Assembly (NCBI GenBank): GCA_024508355.1
Contig: JAMZEJ010000003.1
Coordinates: forward strand, 248,001-312,000
Reading direction: 5' to 3'
DNA length: 64,000 nucleotides
From: Rhizosaccharibacter radicis
GTDB lineage: Bacteria > Pseudomonadota > Alphaproteobacteria > Acetobacterales > Acetobacteraceae
Part shown: positions 8,838-21,344 of the stretch, piece after piece
Layout: each line of letters opens with the position of its first letter
Position numbering within the stretch: the first letter of the stretch is position 1
Translations under genes and position numbers: made by a program
Notes under the pieces: generated by a model
Told to the model about the DNA's origin: nothing
The model's database searches: none
The model's input: only the letters and a program-made list of their open reading frames with translations

Positions 8838-9521
8838 TCAGTGCTTCCGTCTATAAAATCCGGTGAAAGAGACGTTCCTTCCTCCACATCTCTGATTGTC
8901 GATCACGACCATCCAACTCTGATCACGAACAGCTTCAAGCTTACATCCGCCGTCGGTAATCGTTACGGTGTTGCCGGTTATCGAAGCGTGAGAGGAAAAG
9001 TCTCCGGTAAAACGCACGGAATTTCCCTTCTGCCAAGATGAATGCCCGGAGACGACCAAGCCGTTATCCTTCTGGATGATCTTGATGAGACTCGTTCTCT
9101 CAGCCCAGTTTCCGACCCAATCGCTTGCGCTCGTTTTGCGCGCAGCCATCGGCTGAAGGTCAGACATGGGTAACCATCCAAATACGGAAGTCCTTCCTTT
9201 CCTATTATTATTGAAGGGATATTCGGCGCAGGAATATGACAAGCCCTTACCTCCAACGCCGATTCCGAAAACCAGAAAGACATGATCGCCCTTGATCACG
9301 TATGGCTTGTCAGGAAACTGGCAGTACGGTCCCTGGCAGGAAGTCGATGGAATGTTTTTAAAAAAAGACTTCGCAGAAGAGACCTCAGCCGTAGCAATCA
9401 ATGGAAGAGGATCGTCCCCACCAGTGGTTCTAATACCGGAACACAAATCATGCTCCGCATGCGCGCTGCCGAACATCATGATCAAGAACACGAAAGCTAG
9501 GAAATTCTGAGGCAGATTCAT
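8838..9521 (-). CDS. Small predicted exported protein, AT-richer than its surroundings
   Basis: A 227-residue protein I do not recognise by name. ATG 9521 is chosen because it opens a classic signal peptide (MNLPQNFLAFVFLIMMFGS, then AHA before Glu); a TTG at 9587 would put 22 residues ahead of it. The mature part has several cysteines and a C-terminal module (WVGNWAERTSLIKI, CGGRNVSFTGFYRR) resembling C-terminal domains seen in hypothetical periplasmic proteins. Base and codon use are clearly different from neighbours: AAT, ATA and AAA-rich stretches (for example 9181-9240 and 9355-9400) where flanking genes are GC-rich. This points to recent transfer. It lies between two gene remnants on the same strand. 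Confidence 0.75.
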   Translation of the reverse strand: MNLPQNFLAFVFLIMMFGSAHAEHDLCSGIRTTGGDDPLPLIATAEVSSAKSFFKNIPSTSCQGPYCQFPDKPYVIKGDHVFLVFGIGVGGKGLSYSCAEYPFNNNRKGRTSVFGWLPMSDLQPMAARKTSASDWVGNWAERTSLIKIIQKDNGLVVSGHSSWQKGNSVRFTGDFSSHASITGNTVTITDGGCKLEAVRDQSWMVVIDNQRCGGRNVSFTGFYRRKH

Positions 9522-9583
9522 CGGTAGGTATCTTTGGAGGGCGGGTGAGGTGGCAACAGCTTTCTGTCGGGCGAAAACATAAT

Positions 9584-10001
9584 TCAACTATGGTGCCTTG
9601 GATGGAGCAGTCTGATGGTCTCTCCTGCAAAATCGAGTCTGTCATTGGTGTCGGTGCCGATTTCCGCCACGGTCACGGCACCCTTTCCGGCAAAGACGGC
9701 GTGGGGCCGAGGCTGAAGATCGCCGCGTTTCTGATGGCGGACCCCTTGAGCACGAAGTTGGCGTTGGTCGCGATGCCTTCGAGGTCTTCGAATCCCCGAC
9801 TTTAGCCGAACCAGATGTGCCGACATCCCCACCGAAGTCAGGATCGAGATCGAGATATCCTGTTCCGGCCCAGATCGTGTTCCCGCTGCCGCTCTGGATA
9901 AGCAGATCCCCGGTCGCGGCAGGCCCGTTGGCGACAATGATGCTGTCGGCACTGTCGAAGCGCAGCTCGGCAACGCCGCGAAAGACGGTGGTGTTGCTCA
10001 T
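9584..10001 (-). pseudogene. Remnant: N-terminal part of a secreted/surface-type protein, multiply frameshifted
   Basis: ATG at 10001 opens MSNTTVFRGVAELRFDSADS and continues as a Gly/Asp-rich beta-type sequence (LLIQSGSGNTIWAGTGYLDL). Around 9800 the sensible reading shifts frame to FEDLEGIATNANFVLKGSAI. Near 9705 it shifts again to AVFAGKGAVTVAEIGTDTND and ends at the stop at 9584. Thus three frames are needed for one coherent peptide, which marks a pseudogene (or a badly assembled patch). Composition resembles the remnant at 8240-8837, and the two may be the two ends of one former gene split by the exported-protein gene; that link is inference. Confidence 0.65.
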
Positions 10002-10204
10002 GGGCAGCTAGACCGGTGTGTCCGCCAGCCTAGTAGGGGAGTAGGGATTTCCATCCCGGCCGCACGCTTCACCGCGAGGGGATAGATCATCGGCAGGGGC
10101 GTCGGCCGGCTGCGCCGAGGAGGCTGGCGGCAGATTGGTCAAACGGCCTATCGAGTCCGATTCCGTTGCATCTTTCCGCTACATCAAAGACCGCCTAGCG
10201 TAAC

Positions 10205-14007
<3,803 letters not shown>

Positions 14008-14011
<4 letters not shown>

Positions 14012-15063
14012 TCGGCGCCCACCAGACGCAGGGCCGGACGGCGCTGGTTGATGAGCTGGCGGTAGATGGCGAGATAATCCTCCGCCATGCGGCGAGCCGT
14101 GAAGCGGGTCTCGAACCGGCGGCGGATCTTGTCGGGGTTCAGCTCGTCCAGGCCGGCGATCGCGGCGATCGCGCTGGTCTCGTCTTCCACGATAAGGCCG
14201 GTCAGGCCGTTCTCGATCACCTCGGGCACCGAGCCGCGGTTGAACGCGATCACCGGGGTGCCGCAGGCCATCGCCTCGATCATCACCAGGCCGAACGGCT
14301 CGGGCCAGTCGATGGGCATCAGCAGGCCGCGGGCACCGCTGAGGAAGGCGGGCTTCTGGCTGTCGTTGATCTCGCCCACCAGCTCGACGCCGTTGCCCAG
14401 CATCGGGCGGATCACCTGGTCGAAATACTCCACATCGACCTTGTCCACCTTGGCCGCGATCTTGAGCGGGATCCCGACGGCGCGCGCGATGCGGATCGCC
14501 TTGTCGACACCCTTCTCGGGGCAGATGCGGCCGAGAAACGCGAGATAGTCACGCGACATACCCTGCGGCGTCAGCAGCTTCTCGGGCAGTCCGTGCAGCA
14601 CGGTGCGCACGAAGTTCGCCTGCGCCAGGGGGCGGCGCTGGCTGTCGGAGATCGACACCACCGGCACCTGCGGGAAGGCGTTGAACACCGGCTGCAGCTC
14701 CGGCAGGTCGAGCCGGCCGTGCATGGTGGTGACGAACGGCGTGTCCTGGCGCGAGAAGTGGGTGAACGGCCAGTAATCCATGTGGAAATGCAGCACGTCG
14801 AACTCGGCCGCGCGCTGCGACACGTGCTCCATCATCAGCATGTGCGGCGCGATCGGGTCGCGGATCGCCGGGTCCAGTCGGAGCGCCCGCGGCCAGGACG
14901 GATGCAGGTTCGCGCTGGTCACGCTGTCGCCGCTGGCGAACAGGGTCACCTCATGCCCCAGCCCAACCAGCTCCTCGGTCAGAAAGGACACCACCCGCTC
15001 GGTGCCGCCATACAGCTTGGGCGGAACGGCTTCGTGCAGGGGAGCGATCTGGGCGATGCGCAT
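14008..15063 (-). CDS. Glycosyltransferase family 4 protein
   Basis: A 351-residue GT-B fold retaining glycosyltransferase. The N-terminal acceptor domain shows MRIAQIAPLHEAVPPKLYGG, the Gly-rich loop of the family. The C-terminal nucleotide-sugar domain shows YLAFLGRICPEKGVDKAIRI and the EX7E-type motif EPFGLVMIEAMACG. Start 15063 is chosen because the family N-terminus begins there and GAGG lies just upstream; the longer frame from 15201 is not conserved in character. The sugar and acceptor are unknown. Its stop overlaps the probable CTG start of the oxoprolinase gene, suggesting coupled translation of two functionally unrelated products. Confidence 0.9.
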
Positions 15064-15399
15064 AAGGCGAGCCTCCTCGGATGTCTGGCCTCGTATCAAC
15101 GAGACGATCGCGGCAATTGTTTGACGACATGCACCGTGTCTCGCGGCAAATGCCCGTTCGAGGCACGATCTCCCCGGTGTTGCGGCCGGGAAGCCACACA
15201 TCGCAGACCACGCCCGGACGCCTTTCGCCCCCCCGTGAACCGCGTGGGAAGGTGAACCGGCGGCGAGGCTCGGCCGTTAGCCGGACCGGTTATCCGTGAT
15301 AGGAGGGTCCCAGGCGGCACGGCCGTGCCGTGCACGATCCGGATCGAAAACAAAACGGAACGCCCCGGGTTCAGCTTGTCACCAGAAGGTTATTGCCGC
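15064..15399. other. Divergent intergenic region
   Basis: About 336 bases separate the divergent GT4 and ABC exporter genes and must hold both promoters. The only outstanding element is the 16-base palindrome at 15315-15330. No convincing coding sequence was seen; a GTG at 15325 could extend the ABC protein by 25 residues. Confidence 0.5.
15315..15330. promoter_or_regulatory. Perfect 16-bp palindrome upstream of ABC exporter
   Basis: CGGCACGGCCGTGCCG reads identically on both strands and lies 70 bases before the exporter start at 15400. It could be an operator or form an mRNA hairpin in the leader. In GC-rich DNA such palindromes also arise by chance. Confidence 0.35.
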
Positions 15400-17280
15400 A
15401 TGGCCGCGACCGCGATTTCCCCGGGTGCGAACGGTCCGGCCGCCACCGGCCAGAACCACAATGCCCGAGCCGCCGAGGGTCACGCCGGGGTGGAAACGGT
15501 GACCATTTCCGATGCCGACCTCGTCCGGCTCGCGGGCCGGCCGCTGCCGTTCATGTTCCGGTACGTCCGGCACCGGCCGGTGCAGCATCTGTTCATCCTG
15601 GCCTCCGTCGTGCTGGCGGTGGCGGCGGTGGTCGGCTCGTCCTATGCCATCCACTTCCTCGTGGACACGCTCACCGCCTACCATGGCGGCCCGATGCGGC
15701 CGGTCTGGATCGCGGTGCTGCTGCTGGGTGGCCTGATCGCGGTGGACAACCTCGCCTGGCGGATCGGCGGCTGGATCGCCGCCCGCACCTTCGTCGACGT
15801 CACCGGTGACGTGCGCCGGGATCTGTTCCGCCACCTCACCGGGCATGCCCCGGCCTATTTCTCCGAGCGCATGCCGGGAACCCTCGCCGGGCGCATCACC
15901 GCCACCTCCAACGCGATGTTCACCCTGGAGAACCTCGCCACCTGGAACGTGCTGCCGCCCTGCCTCAACGTCGCCTTCTCCATCCTGCTGATGGTGACGG
16001 TGAGCCCGCTCATGGCCCTGGTGCTGGTGATGCTGGCGGCCGTGATCTCCATGCTGATGTTCCGCCTCGCGGCCAACGGCCGGCCCCTGCACCACCACTA
16101 CGCCACGGACGCGGCGCGGGTGGACGGCGAGCTTCTGGACATCATCAACAACATGCCCCTGGTCCGGGCCTTCGGCGCCGTCCGCCGGGAGCGCAACCGG
16201 TTCGGGCAGCGTATCCGGGGCGAGATGTCGTCCCGTTCCCGGTCGCTGCGGTATCTGGAGAAGCTGCGGCTGATCCATGCGGTGCTCACCGCGTTCCTCA
16301 CCGCCGGGCTGCTGATCTGGGCGATCCTGCTGTGGCATTCGCACGTCGCGTCCGTGGGCGACGTGGTGATGGTGACCACGCTCGGCTTCATGATCCTGCA
16401 CGGCACCCGCGACCTCGCGGTGGCGCTGGTGGAAACCATCCAGCACGTCGCCCGTCTGGCGGAAGCGTTGTCCACTCTGCTGCTGCCGCACGACATGCCC
16501 GATGCCGCGCATGCCAGCGGCTTCGGGCACCATCCCAAGGGCGAGGTGGTGTTCGAGCGTGTGACCTACGCCTATCCCGGCAGCGCACCCGTGCTGGACG
16601 AGTTCTTCCTGAGGGTGGAAGCAGGCACCCGGGTCGGGCTCGTGGGCAGGTCCGGCTCCGGCAAGACCACCGTGCTGGCCCTGCTGCAGCGCATGCGGTT
16701 CATCCAGAAGGGCCAGATCCTGATCGACGGCCGCGATCTCCGCGACCTCACGGAGGATGCGCTCCGGGCGGCGATCTCCGTGGTGCCGCAGGACGTGTCG
16801 CTGTTCCACCGCTCGGTGCTGGAGAACATCCGCTACGGCAAGCCCGAGGCCACCGACGAGGAAGTGTTCGCGGCTGCGGACGCCGCCGGATGCCGGGAGT
16901 TCATCGAGGCGATGCCCGAGGGCTTCGCGACGGAGGTCGGCGACCGCGGGGTGAAGCTGAGCGGCGGCCAGCGTCAGCGCCTGGCGATCGCGCGCGCCTT
17001 TCTTCGCAACGCGCCGATCCTGCTGCTGGACGAGGCCACATCGGCGCTGGACAGCGAGAGCGAGCAGAAGGTGCAGGAAGCGCTGGACCGCCTCATGGTG
17101 GGGCGCACGGTGATCGCGGTGGCCCACCGTCTGTCGACCCTGCGCGATTTCGACCGCATCGTGGTGATGCAGTCCGGCCAGATCCTGCAGGATGGGCCGC
17201 CCGCCGTGCTGGAGCGCTCCGAGGGGCCGTATCGCGACCTGTTGTCGCGTCAGGCGGTCACGCTCGAATCGGTGGCGTGA
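15400..17280 (+). CDS. ABC exporter, fused membrane and ATPase domains (MsbA-like)
   Basis: A 626-residue half-transporter expected to act as a homodimer in the inner membrane. The N-terminal two-thirds hold six hydrophobic segments (ABC type 1 exporter fold). The nucleotide-binding domain has Walker A GRSGSGKTT starting at residue 416, Q-loop VVPQDVSLF, signature LSGGQRQRLAIARA from residue 520, Walker B ILLLDEATSALD and the H-loop VAHRLSTL. ATG 15400 is chosen because AGAAGG lies about ten bases upstream; a GTG start at 15325 is possible. Lipid, lipopolysaccharide or peptide export is typical; the substrate cannot be decided. The glycosyltransferase transcribed divergently is compatible with envelope glycolipid work, which is inference. 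Confidence 0.92.
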   Translation: MAATAISPGANGPAATGQNHNARAAEGHAGVETVTISDADLVRLAGRPLPFMFRYVRHRPVQHLFILASVVLAVAAVVGSSYAIHFLVDTLTAYHGGPMRPVWIAVLLLGGLIAVDNLAWRIGGWIAARTFVDVTGDVRRDLFRHLTGHAPAYFSERMPGTLAGRITATSNAMFTLENLATWNVLPPCLNVAFSILLMVTVSPLMALVLVMLAAVISMLMFRLAANGRPLHHHYATDAARVDGELLDIINNMPLVRAFGAVRRERNRFGQRIRGEMSSRSRSLRYLEKLRLIHAVLTAFLTAGLLIWAILLWHSHVASVGDVVMVTTLGFMILHGTRDLAVALVETIQHVARLAEALSTLLLPHDMPDAAHASGFGHHPKGEVVFERVTYAYPGSAPVLDEFFLRVEAGTRVGLVGRSGSGKTTVLALLQRMRFIQKGQILIDGRDLRDLTEDALRAAISVVPQDVSLFHRSVLENIRYGKPEATDEEVFAAADAAGCREFIEAMPEGFATEVGDRGVKLSGGQRQRLAIARAFLRNAPILLLDEATSALDSESEQKVQEALDRLMVGRTVIAVAHRLSTLRDFDRIVVMQSGQILQDGPPAVLERSEGPYRDLLSRQAVTLESVA

Positions 17281-17411
17281 GGGCAGGGCGCCCGTCCGCC
17301 ACGACGTCGGGGAACTTGTTACAACAACGTGGGTTCTTCTAACCGGGACGTGGCCGTCACCGCCGCCCGTCCTACCCGCGTCGATATCGTTTCGATGGAG
17401 GTACGTATCCG

Positions 17412-18128
17412 ATGTTGTCGTCGCCCCCGGCCGTTCAGAATGGCCCCCCGGACGGTGCCGTCGTCCTGTGCGATGGCGAGCGGGAAAGCCTCAGCCAGCG
17501 TGCCTACAAGGCGATCCGTGGCAGGCTGGTGTCCAGCATGCTGCGGCCCGGCCACAAGCTGGTGTTGCGGCCCCTCGCGGCGGAGCTGGGCCTCAGTCCC
17601 ACCCCGGTGCGCGAGGCGCTGCTGAGGCTGGTGTCGGAGAACGCGCTCGAGCTCGACGATCGCGGCACCGCCATCGTGCCGATCCTGTCGCACGCCGATT
17701 TCACCGAGCTTTGCGGCGTGCGCGGGGATCTCGAACTGCGAGCGGCGGCCGCGGCGGCGGAGCGGGCGCTGCCACACGAGATCGACGAGCTCGAGCGGCT
17801 CAACCTGCGCTGTCTCGAGGCCTTCCGGTCTGGCGACAAGCTGACCATGCTCGACAACAACACCAGCTTCCACCGCACGGTCTGCCAGCTGGCGCGGACC
17901 CGTCTGGTGCAGCGGATGCTGGAAGGGCTGTGGATGCGGTTGGGGCCGGCCTACGCCCTCAGCGCGGACCTGGCGATGCCGGTGATCCCGGCGCCGGAAC
18001 ATCATCCGCACACGCTGCTGATCAACGCCCTGCGCGCGCGCGATGTGGAGGCGGCAAGGCGTGCGGCCCAGCAGGATATCGACATCTCGGACACCTGGCT
18101 CGGCGCCGCGCTGGCCGAGGAGACCTGA
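17412..18128 (+). CDS. GntR-family transcriptional regulator, FCD domain
   Basis: A 238-residue DNA-binding protein. The N-terminal winged helix (about residues 28-90) includes the recognition region LAAELGLSPTPVREALLRLV, which is characteristic of the FadR subgroup. The C-terminal helical FCD ligand-binding domain (about 100-230) retains the metal-binding His pattern (FHRTVCQ and HHPHTLLINAL). Such regulators usually repress catabolic genes and respond to carboxylates. No obvious target lies next to it; the upstream ABC exporter ends 131 bases earlier. It is convergent with minE. Confidence 0.9.
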   Translation: MLSSPPAVQNGPPDGAVVLCDGERESLSQRAYKAIRGRLVSSMLRPGHKLVLRPLAAELGLSPTPVREALLRLVSENALELDDRGTAIVPILSHADFTELCGVRGDLELRAAAAAAERALPHEIDELERLNLRCLEAFRSGDKLTMLDNNTSFHRTVCQLARTRLVQRMLEGLWMRLGPAYALSADLAMPVIPAPEHHPHTLLINALRARDVEAARRAAQQDIDISDTWLGAALAEET

Positions 18129-18152
18129 GAACCAGCCGGTCCGGACCGCCAG

Positions 18153-18170
18153 GCCGGGCCGAGGCCCGGC
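18153..18170. terminator. Hairpin between convergent gntR and minE
   Basis: GCCGGGC (18153-18159) pairs with GCCCGGC (18164-18170) around a CGAG loop. Position between two convergent stops suggests a bidirectional terminator. No U-tract follows. Confidence 0.5.
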
Positions 18171-18195
18171 GGCGTTCCGCGGCCGTCCCGGCCGA

Positions 18196-18573
18196 TCAGT
18201 TCCGGACGATCGCCGGCTTGTCCTTGTCGTCGGTCGACGTTCCAGCCGGCTTGGCGGCGGCCGGGGTCGCACCGGCCGCGTTCCGCGCCGATGCGGAAGA
18301 AGGCGCGCCGTTCTTGTCGCTCTTCAGCCCCGGGACCTCGATGTCGATCTCCAGCGTCGACACGGCCGCCCCGCGGTCGAGCTTGATCTGCACCTTGTCT
18401 CGATCCACCGCCACGTGCTTGGCGATCACCGCCAGGATCTCCTCGTGGAGCTTGGCGAGCAGGTCGGACTGTCCTTCGCCCGCGGCCCGTTCGTGGGCGA
18501 GCAGGATCTGGAGGCGGTCGCGGGCGACCGGGGCGGAGCCCCGGCGGGAGAAAAGGCTGGCGAGCAGGCTCAT
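18196..18573 (-). CDS. minE: Cell division topological specificity factor MinE
   Basis: A 125-residue MinE. It opens with the membrane-targeting amphipathic segment [20 protein letters not shown] and the MinD-binding/anti-MinCD helix [11 protein letters not shown], followed by the topological-specificity domain with [20 protein letters not shown]. The C-terminal 35 residues form an Ala/Lys-rich tail beyond the usual end (E. coli MinE is 88 residues). It stimulates MinD ATPase and drives the pole-to-pole Min oscillation that places the division site. The ATG overlaps the minD stop as ATGA, indicating translational coupling. Confidence 0.95.
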   Translation of the reverse strand: MSLLASLFSRRGSAPVARDRLQILLAHERAAGEGQSDLLAKLHEEILAVIAKHVAVDRDKVQIKLDRGAAVSTLEIDIEVPGLKSDKNGAPSSASARNAAGATPAAAKPAGTSTDDKDKPAIVRN

Positions 18574-19385
18574 GCGACCCTCCGCTTGAACAGCTTGCCG
18601 AACAGGCCCTTCTTGTCGGACGGGACCTGCATCTCCAGTGTCTCGCCCTGGAGACGGCGCACCGCATCGAAATAGGCGCGGGCGGGCGCGCTTTCCGGGT
18701 TGCTGAGCGTGACGGGCGATCCGAGGTTCGATGCCCGCAGCACTTCCTCGCTTTCGGGGATGATGCCGATCAGCGGGATCGACAGGATCTCCAGCACGTC
18801 CTCCGTCCGCAACATCTCACCCCTGGCCGCGCGCGCCGGATCGTAGCGGGTCAGCAGCAGGTGCTTGGCGATCTTCTCGCCCTTCTTGGCCCGCATCGTC
18901 GTGCTGTCGAGCATGCCGATGATGCGGTCGCTGTCGCGCACCGACGACACTTCCGGATTGGTCACGACCACCGCCTCATCGGCGTGATGCATGGCGAGCT
19001 GGGCGCCCTTCTCGATGCCGGCGGGGCTGTCGCACACGATCCAGTCGAACTTGTCGCGCAGCTCGCCGATCACCCGCTCCACGCCGTCGGGCGTCAGCGC
19101 GTCCTTGTCGCGCGTCTGCGAGGCGGGAAGGATCGACAGGGTTTCCACCCGCTTGTCGCGGATCAGCGCCTGGGACAGCTTGGCGTCGCCCTGCACGACG
19201 TTGATCAGGTCGAACACCACGCGGCGCTCGGCCCCCATCACCAGATCCAGATTGCGCAGCCCGACGTCGAAATCCACCACCACGACGTTCTTGCCGCTCT
19301 GCGCGAGTGCCGCGCCGATGGCCGCCGTCGAGGTGGTCTTTCCCACGCCGCCCTTGCCCGATGTGACGACCAGCACCTTGGCCAT
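18570..19385 (-). CDS. minD: Septum site-determining ATPase MinD
   Basis: A 271-residue deviant Walker A ATPase. GKGGVGKTT lies at residues 10-18, followed by [13 protein letters not shown] and the Walker B-like [13 protein letters not shown]. The C-terminus ends in an amphipathic membrane-targeting helix ([14 protein letters not shown]). It recruits MinC to the membrane and is displaced by MinE. A GGGGGAAAA stretch precedes the ATG. The gene is the middle member of minC-minD-minE, transcribed leftwards. The frame stays open far upstream, but the MinD start is unmistakable. Confidence 0.97.
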   Translation of the reverse strand: MAKVLVVTSGKGGVGKTTSTAAIGAALAQSGKNVVVVDFDVGLRNLDLVMGAERRVVFDLINVVQGDAKLSQALIRDKRVETLSILPASQTRDKDALTPDGVERVIGELRDKFDWIVCDSPAGIEKGAQLAMHHADEAVVVTNPEVSSVRDSDRIIGMLDSTTMRAKKGEKIAKHLLLTRYDPARAARGEMLRTEDVLEILSIPLIGIIPESEEVLRASNLGSPVTLSNPESAPARAYFDAVRRLQGETLEMQVPSDKKGLFGKLFKRRVA

Positions 19386-19468
19386 GCGGCGTTTTCCCCC
19401 GTTCTGTCCGGGAAACGGTCCGGGCTCCGGAAAATTCGGGCCGAACATCGATTCCTCGGGAACCTTTA

Positions 19469-20275
19469 TCAATCGAGCGGCAACAGCACCAGGGACTCGC
19501 CGTCCAGCTTCGCCTGCACCGACCGCCCCACCCGGTCGGCCGGCATGTCCTCGGCGGTCATATAGAAGCCGTCGATCGCGATCAGCTCGGCGTTCATGCG
19601 GCGGCACAGGATGCGGGCATCCCCGTTGCCGCCGATCCCGGCCAGCGCCCGGCCGCGGAGGGTGCCGTAGACGTGGATGGAGCCGCCGGCCGACACCTCG
19701 GACCCGGACGCGACCGATCCCATCACCACCACGTCCCCGTCCGGATGCGAGATCGACTGGCCGGAGCGCACCGGCTCCTCCACCAGCAGGGTGTGCGAGG
19801 TGGCGGCCGGCGGCTGCGGAAGCTCTTGTTCCGGCACCTCCACCGGACCGATCGCCCGGCCGCCGGAGAAGGTCTGCGGCCAGTCCCAGTCGCGCGTGGC
19901 GTCCCAGCTCTCGTCGGCGCCCTCGATCCCCACCAGGCGGACGCCTCGGGCCGCGAGGGCCGGCACCAGCTCCGCCAGCCCGTCCTCCTCGGGCACCACG
20001 AGCCCCAGATCGAGGATCACCGGCTTCGCCTCGAAGAAGCTCGCGGACTTCGCGATCTGGATGTCGAGCGCCCGCAGCCAGTCGCCCAGCGGCGGTTCCG
20101 GGGACAGCACCAGCGCCATGAACGACCGCCCGCGCACCCGGATGGCGGGCAGCGGCCGGTCGCCCTCGGTCGGGGCGTCGGCGTGCGCCGCCGGACGGAC
20201 CGTTGCCGGCGCGGCGTCCGGGGCCGGCATCGCCATCTCGGGCTCTGGATCGTGGGGAGCGGCGGCGTCGGACAC
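19469..20275 (-). CDS. minC: Septum site-determining protein MinC
   Basis: A 268-residue FtsZ-assembly inhibitor. The N-terminal inhibitory domain begins around residue 45 (IRVRGRSFMALVLSPE). The C-terminal beta-helical MinD-binding domain shows GSVASGSEVSAGGSIHVYGT followed by LRGRALAG. GTG 20275 is preferred since CCGAGG lies about seven bases upstream. An in-frame ATG at 20365 would add 30 basic, Pro-rich residues. It lies 83 bases upstream of minD in the same operon. Confidence 0.93.
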   Translation of the reverse strand: MSDAAAPHDPEPEMAMPAPDAAPATVRPAAHADAPTEGDRPLPAIRVRGRSFMALVLSPEPPLGDWLRALDIQIAKSASFFEAKPVILDLGLVVPEEDGLAELVPALAARGVRLVGIEGADESWDATRDWDWPQTFSGGRAIGPVEVPEQELPQPPAATSHTLLVEEPVRSGQSISHPDGDVVVMGSVASGSEVSAGGSIHVYGTLRGRALAGIGGNGDARILCRRMNAELIAIDGFYMTAEDMPADRVGRSVQAKLDGESLVLLPLD

Positions 20276-20465
20276 GGCGGAACCTCGGAACAGGGCGGGC
20301 GGAAAGGTGGAGCGAGCCGCCCGACCCGGGAGGGGAGCATGGCGCGGCCGCAGAGGGAACATCAAACCCGAACCGGAATCGCTTGAAACCGCAGCACTTC
20401 CCCGGTCCGTTTCCGCCTGCTGCGTGCTGGCAACACCGGGCGGGATGACTTACGGTCGGCGCGCC

Positions 20466-21134
20466 ATGCGAATCCTCTACCACATCCCGTTGTCGCCGTT
20501 CGCCCGGAAGGTCCGCCTGGTGCTGAGCGAGAAGCGGCTGCCGTTCGAGCTCAAGACCGAGAAGGTGTGGGAACGCCGGTCGGAATTCCTGGAAGCCAAC
20601 CCTGCCGGCACCGTGCCCATGCTGGTGGAGGAGAACGGGCTGTCGATCCCGGATTCGGGCGTGATCTGCGAGTATCTCGAGGAAGCCTATCCGGACACCC
20701 CGCTGATGGGCCGCACCCTGGCCGAACGGGTGGAGGTGCGCCGGCTGGTCGCGTGGTTCGACGGCAAGTTCAACCTGGAAGTGACCCGCAATCTCTACGG
20801 CGAGAAGTTCCTGAAGCGGCTGGTGGGCCGGGGCAATCCAGACGCCGGCGCCCTGCGCGCGGGCTACGCCAACATCCGCTATCACCTCGACTATATCGGC
20901 TGGCTCGCCGAAACGCGGAAATGGCTGGCGGGCCCGAACCTGTCGCTCGCCGACTTCGCCGCCGCCTCGCACCTGTCGACGCTGGACTATATCGGCGATC
21001 TGGACTGGACGCTGAGCGCCGCGACCAAGGACTGGTATGCGCGCATGAAGTCGCGGCCCTGCTTCCGGTCGCTCCTGAACGACCGCATCGTCGGCACGGA
21101 GCCGCCCGACCATTATTCCGACCTCGATTTCTGA
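20466..21134 (+). CDS. Glutathione S-transferase family protein
   Basis: A 222-residue cytosolic GST-like protein. The thioredoxin-fold N-terminal domain has MRILYHIPLSPFARKVRLVL, where Ser10 is in the usual catalytic region, and the cis-Pro motif GTVPMLVEENG followed by IPDSGVICEYLEE, which binds the glutathione gamma-glutamyl group. The all-helical C-terminal domain follows, including PNLSLADFAAASHLSTLDY. The physiological substrate is unknown. It is divergent from minC with about 190 bases between the starts. Confidence 0.92.
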   Translation: MRILYHIPLSPFARKVRLVLSEKRLPFELKTEKVWERRSEFLEANPAGTVPMLVEENGLSIPDSGVICEYLEEAYPDTPLMGRTLAERVEVRRLVAWFDGKFNLEVTRNLYGEKFLKRLVGRGNPDAGALRAGYANIRYHLDYIGWLAETRKWLAGPNLSLADFAAASHLSTLDYIGDLDWTLSAATKDWYARMKSRPCFRSLLNDRIVGTEPPDHYSDLDF

Positions 21135-21344
21135 GCCGTCGCCCCTGCGGGCGCGGCGCCGGAGTCGTCTGCCGCGGATGGCGAGGTCAACCGTCCTTCC
21201 GCCGGCCTCGGCTTTTCGGATCGGTCTGCGACGCGTCGATCCGGCCGTGATGTCCGTTCTCGCGCCGGCCATCCTTGCGCCCGTGTCGGCAGTCGCCTCG
21301 CCGCTCGGGCCGGGCGGCTTTCCCGGCCCCGGCCGCACACCCCG

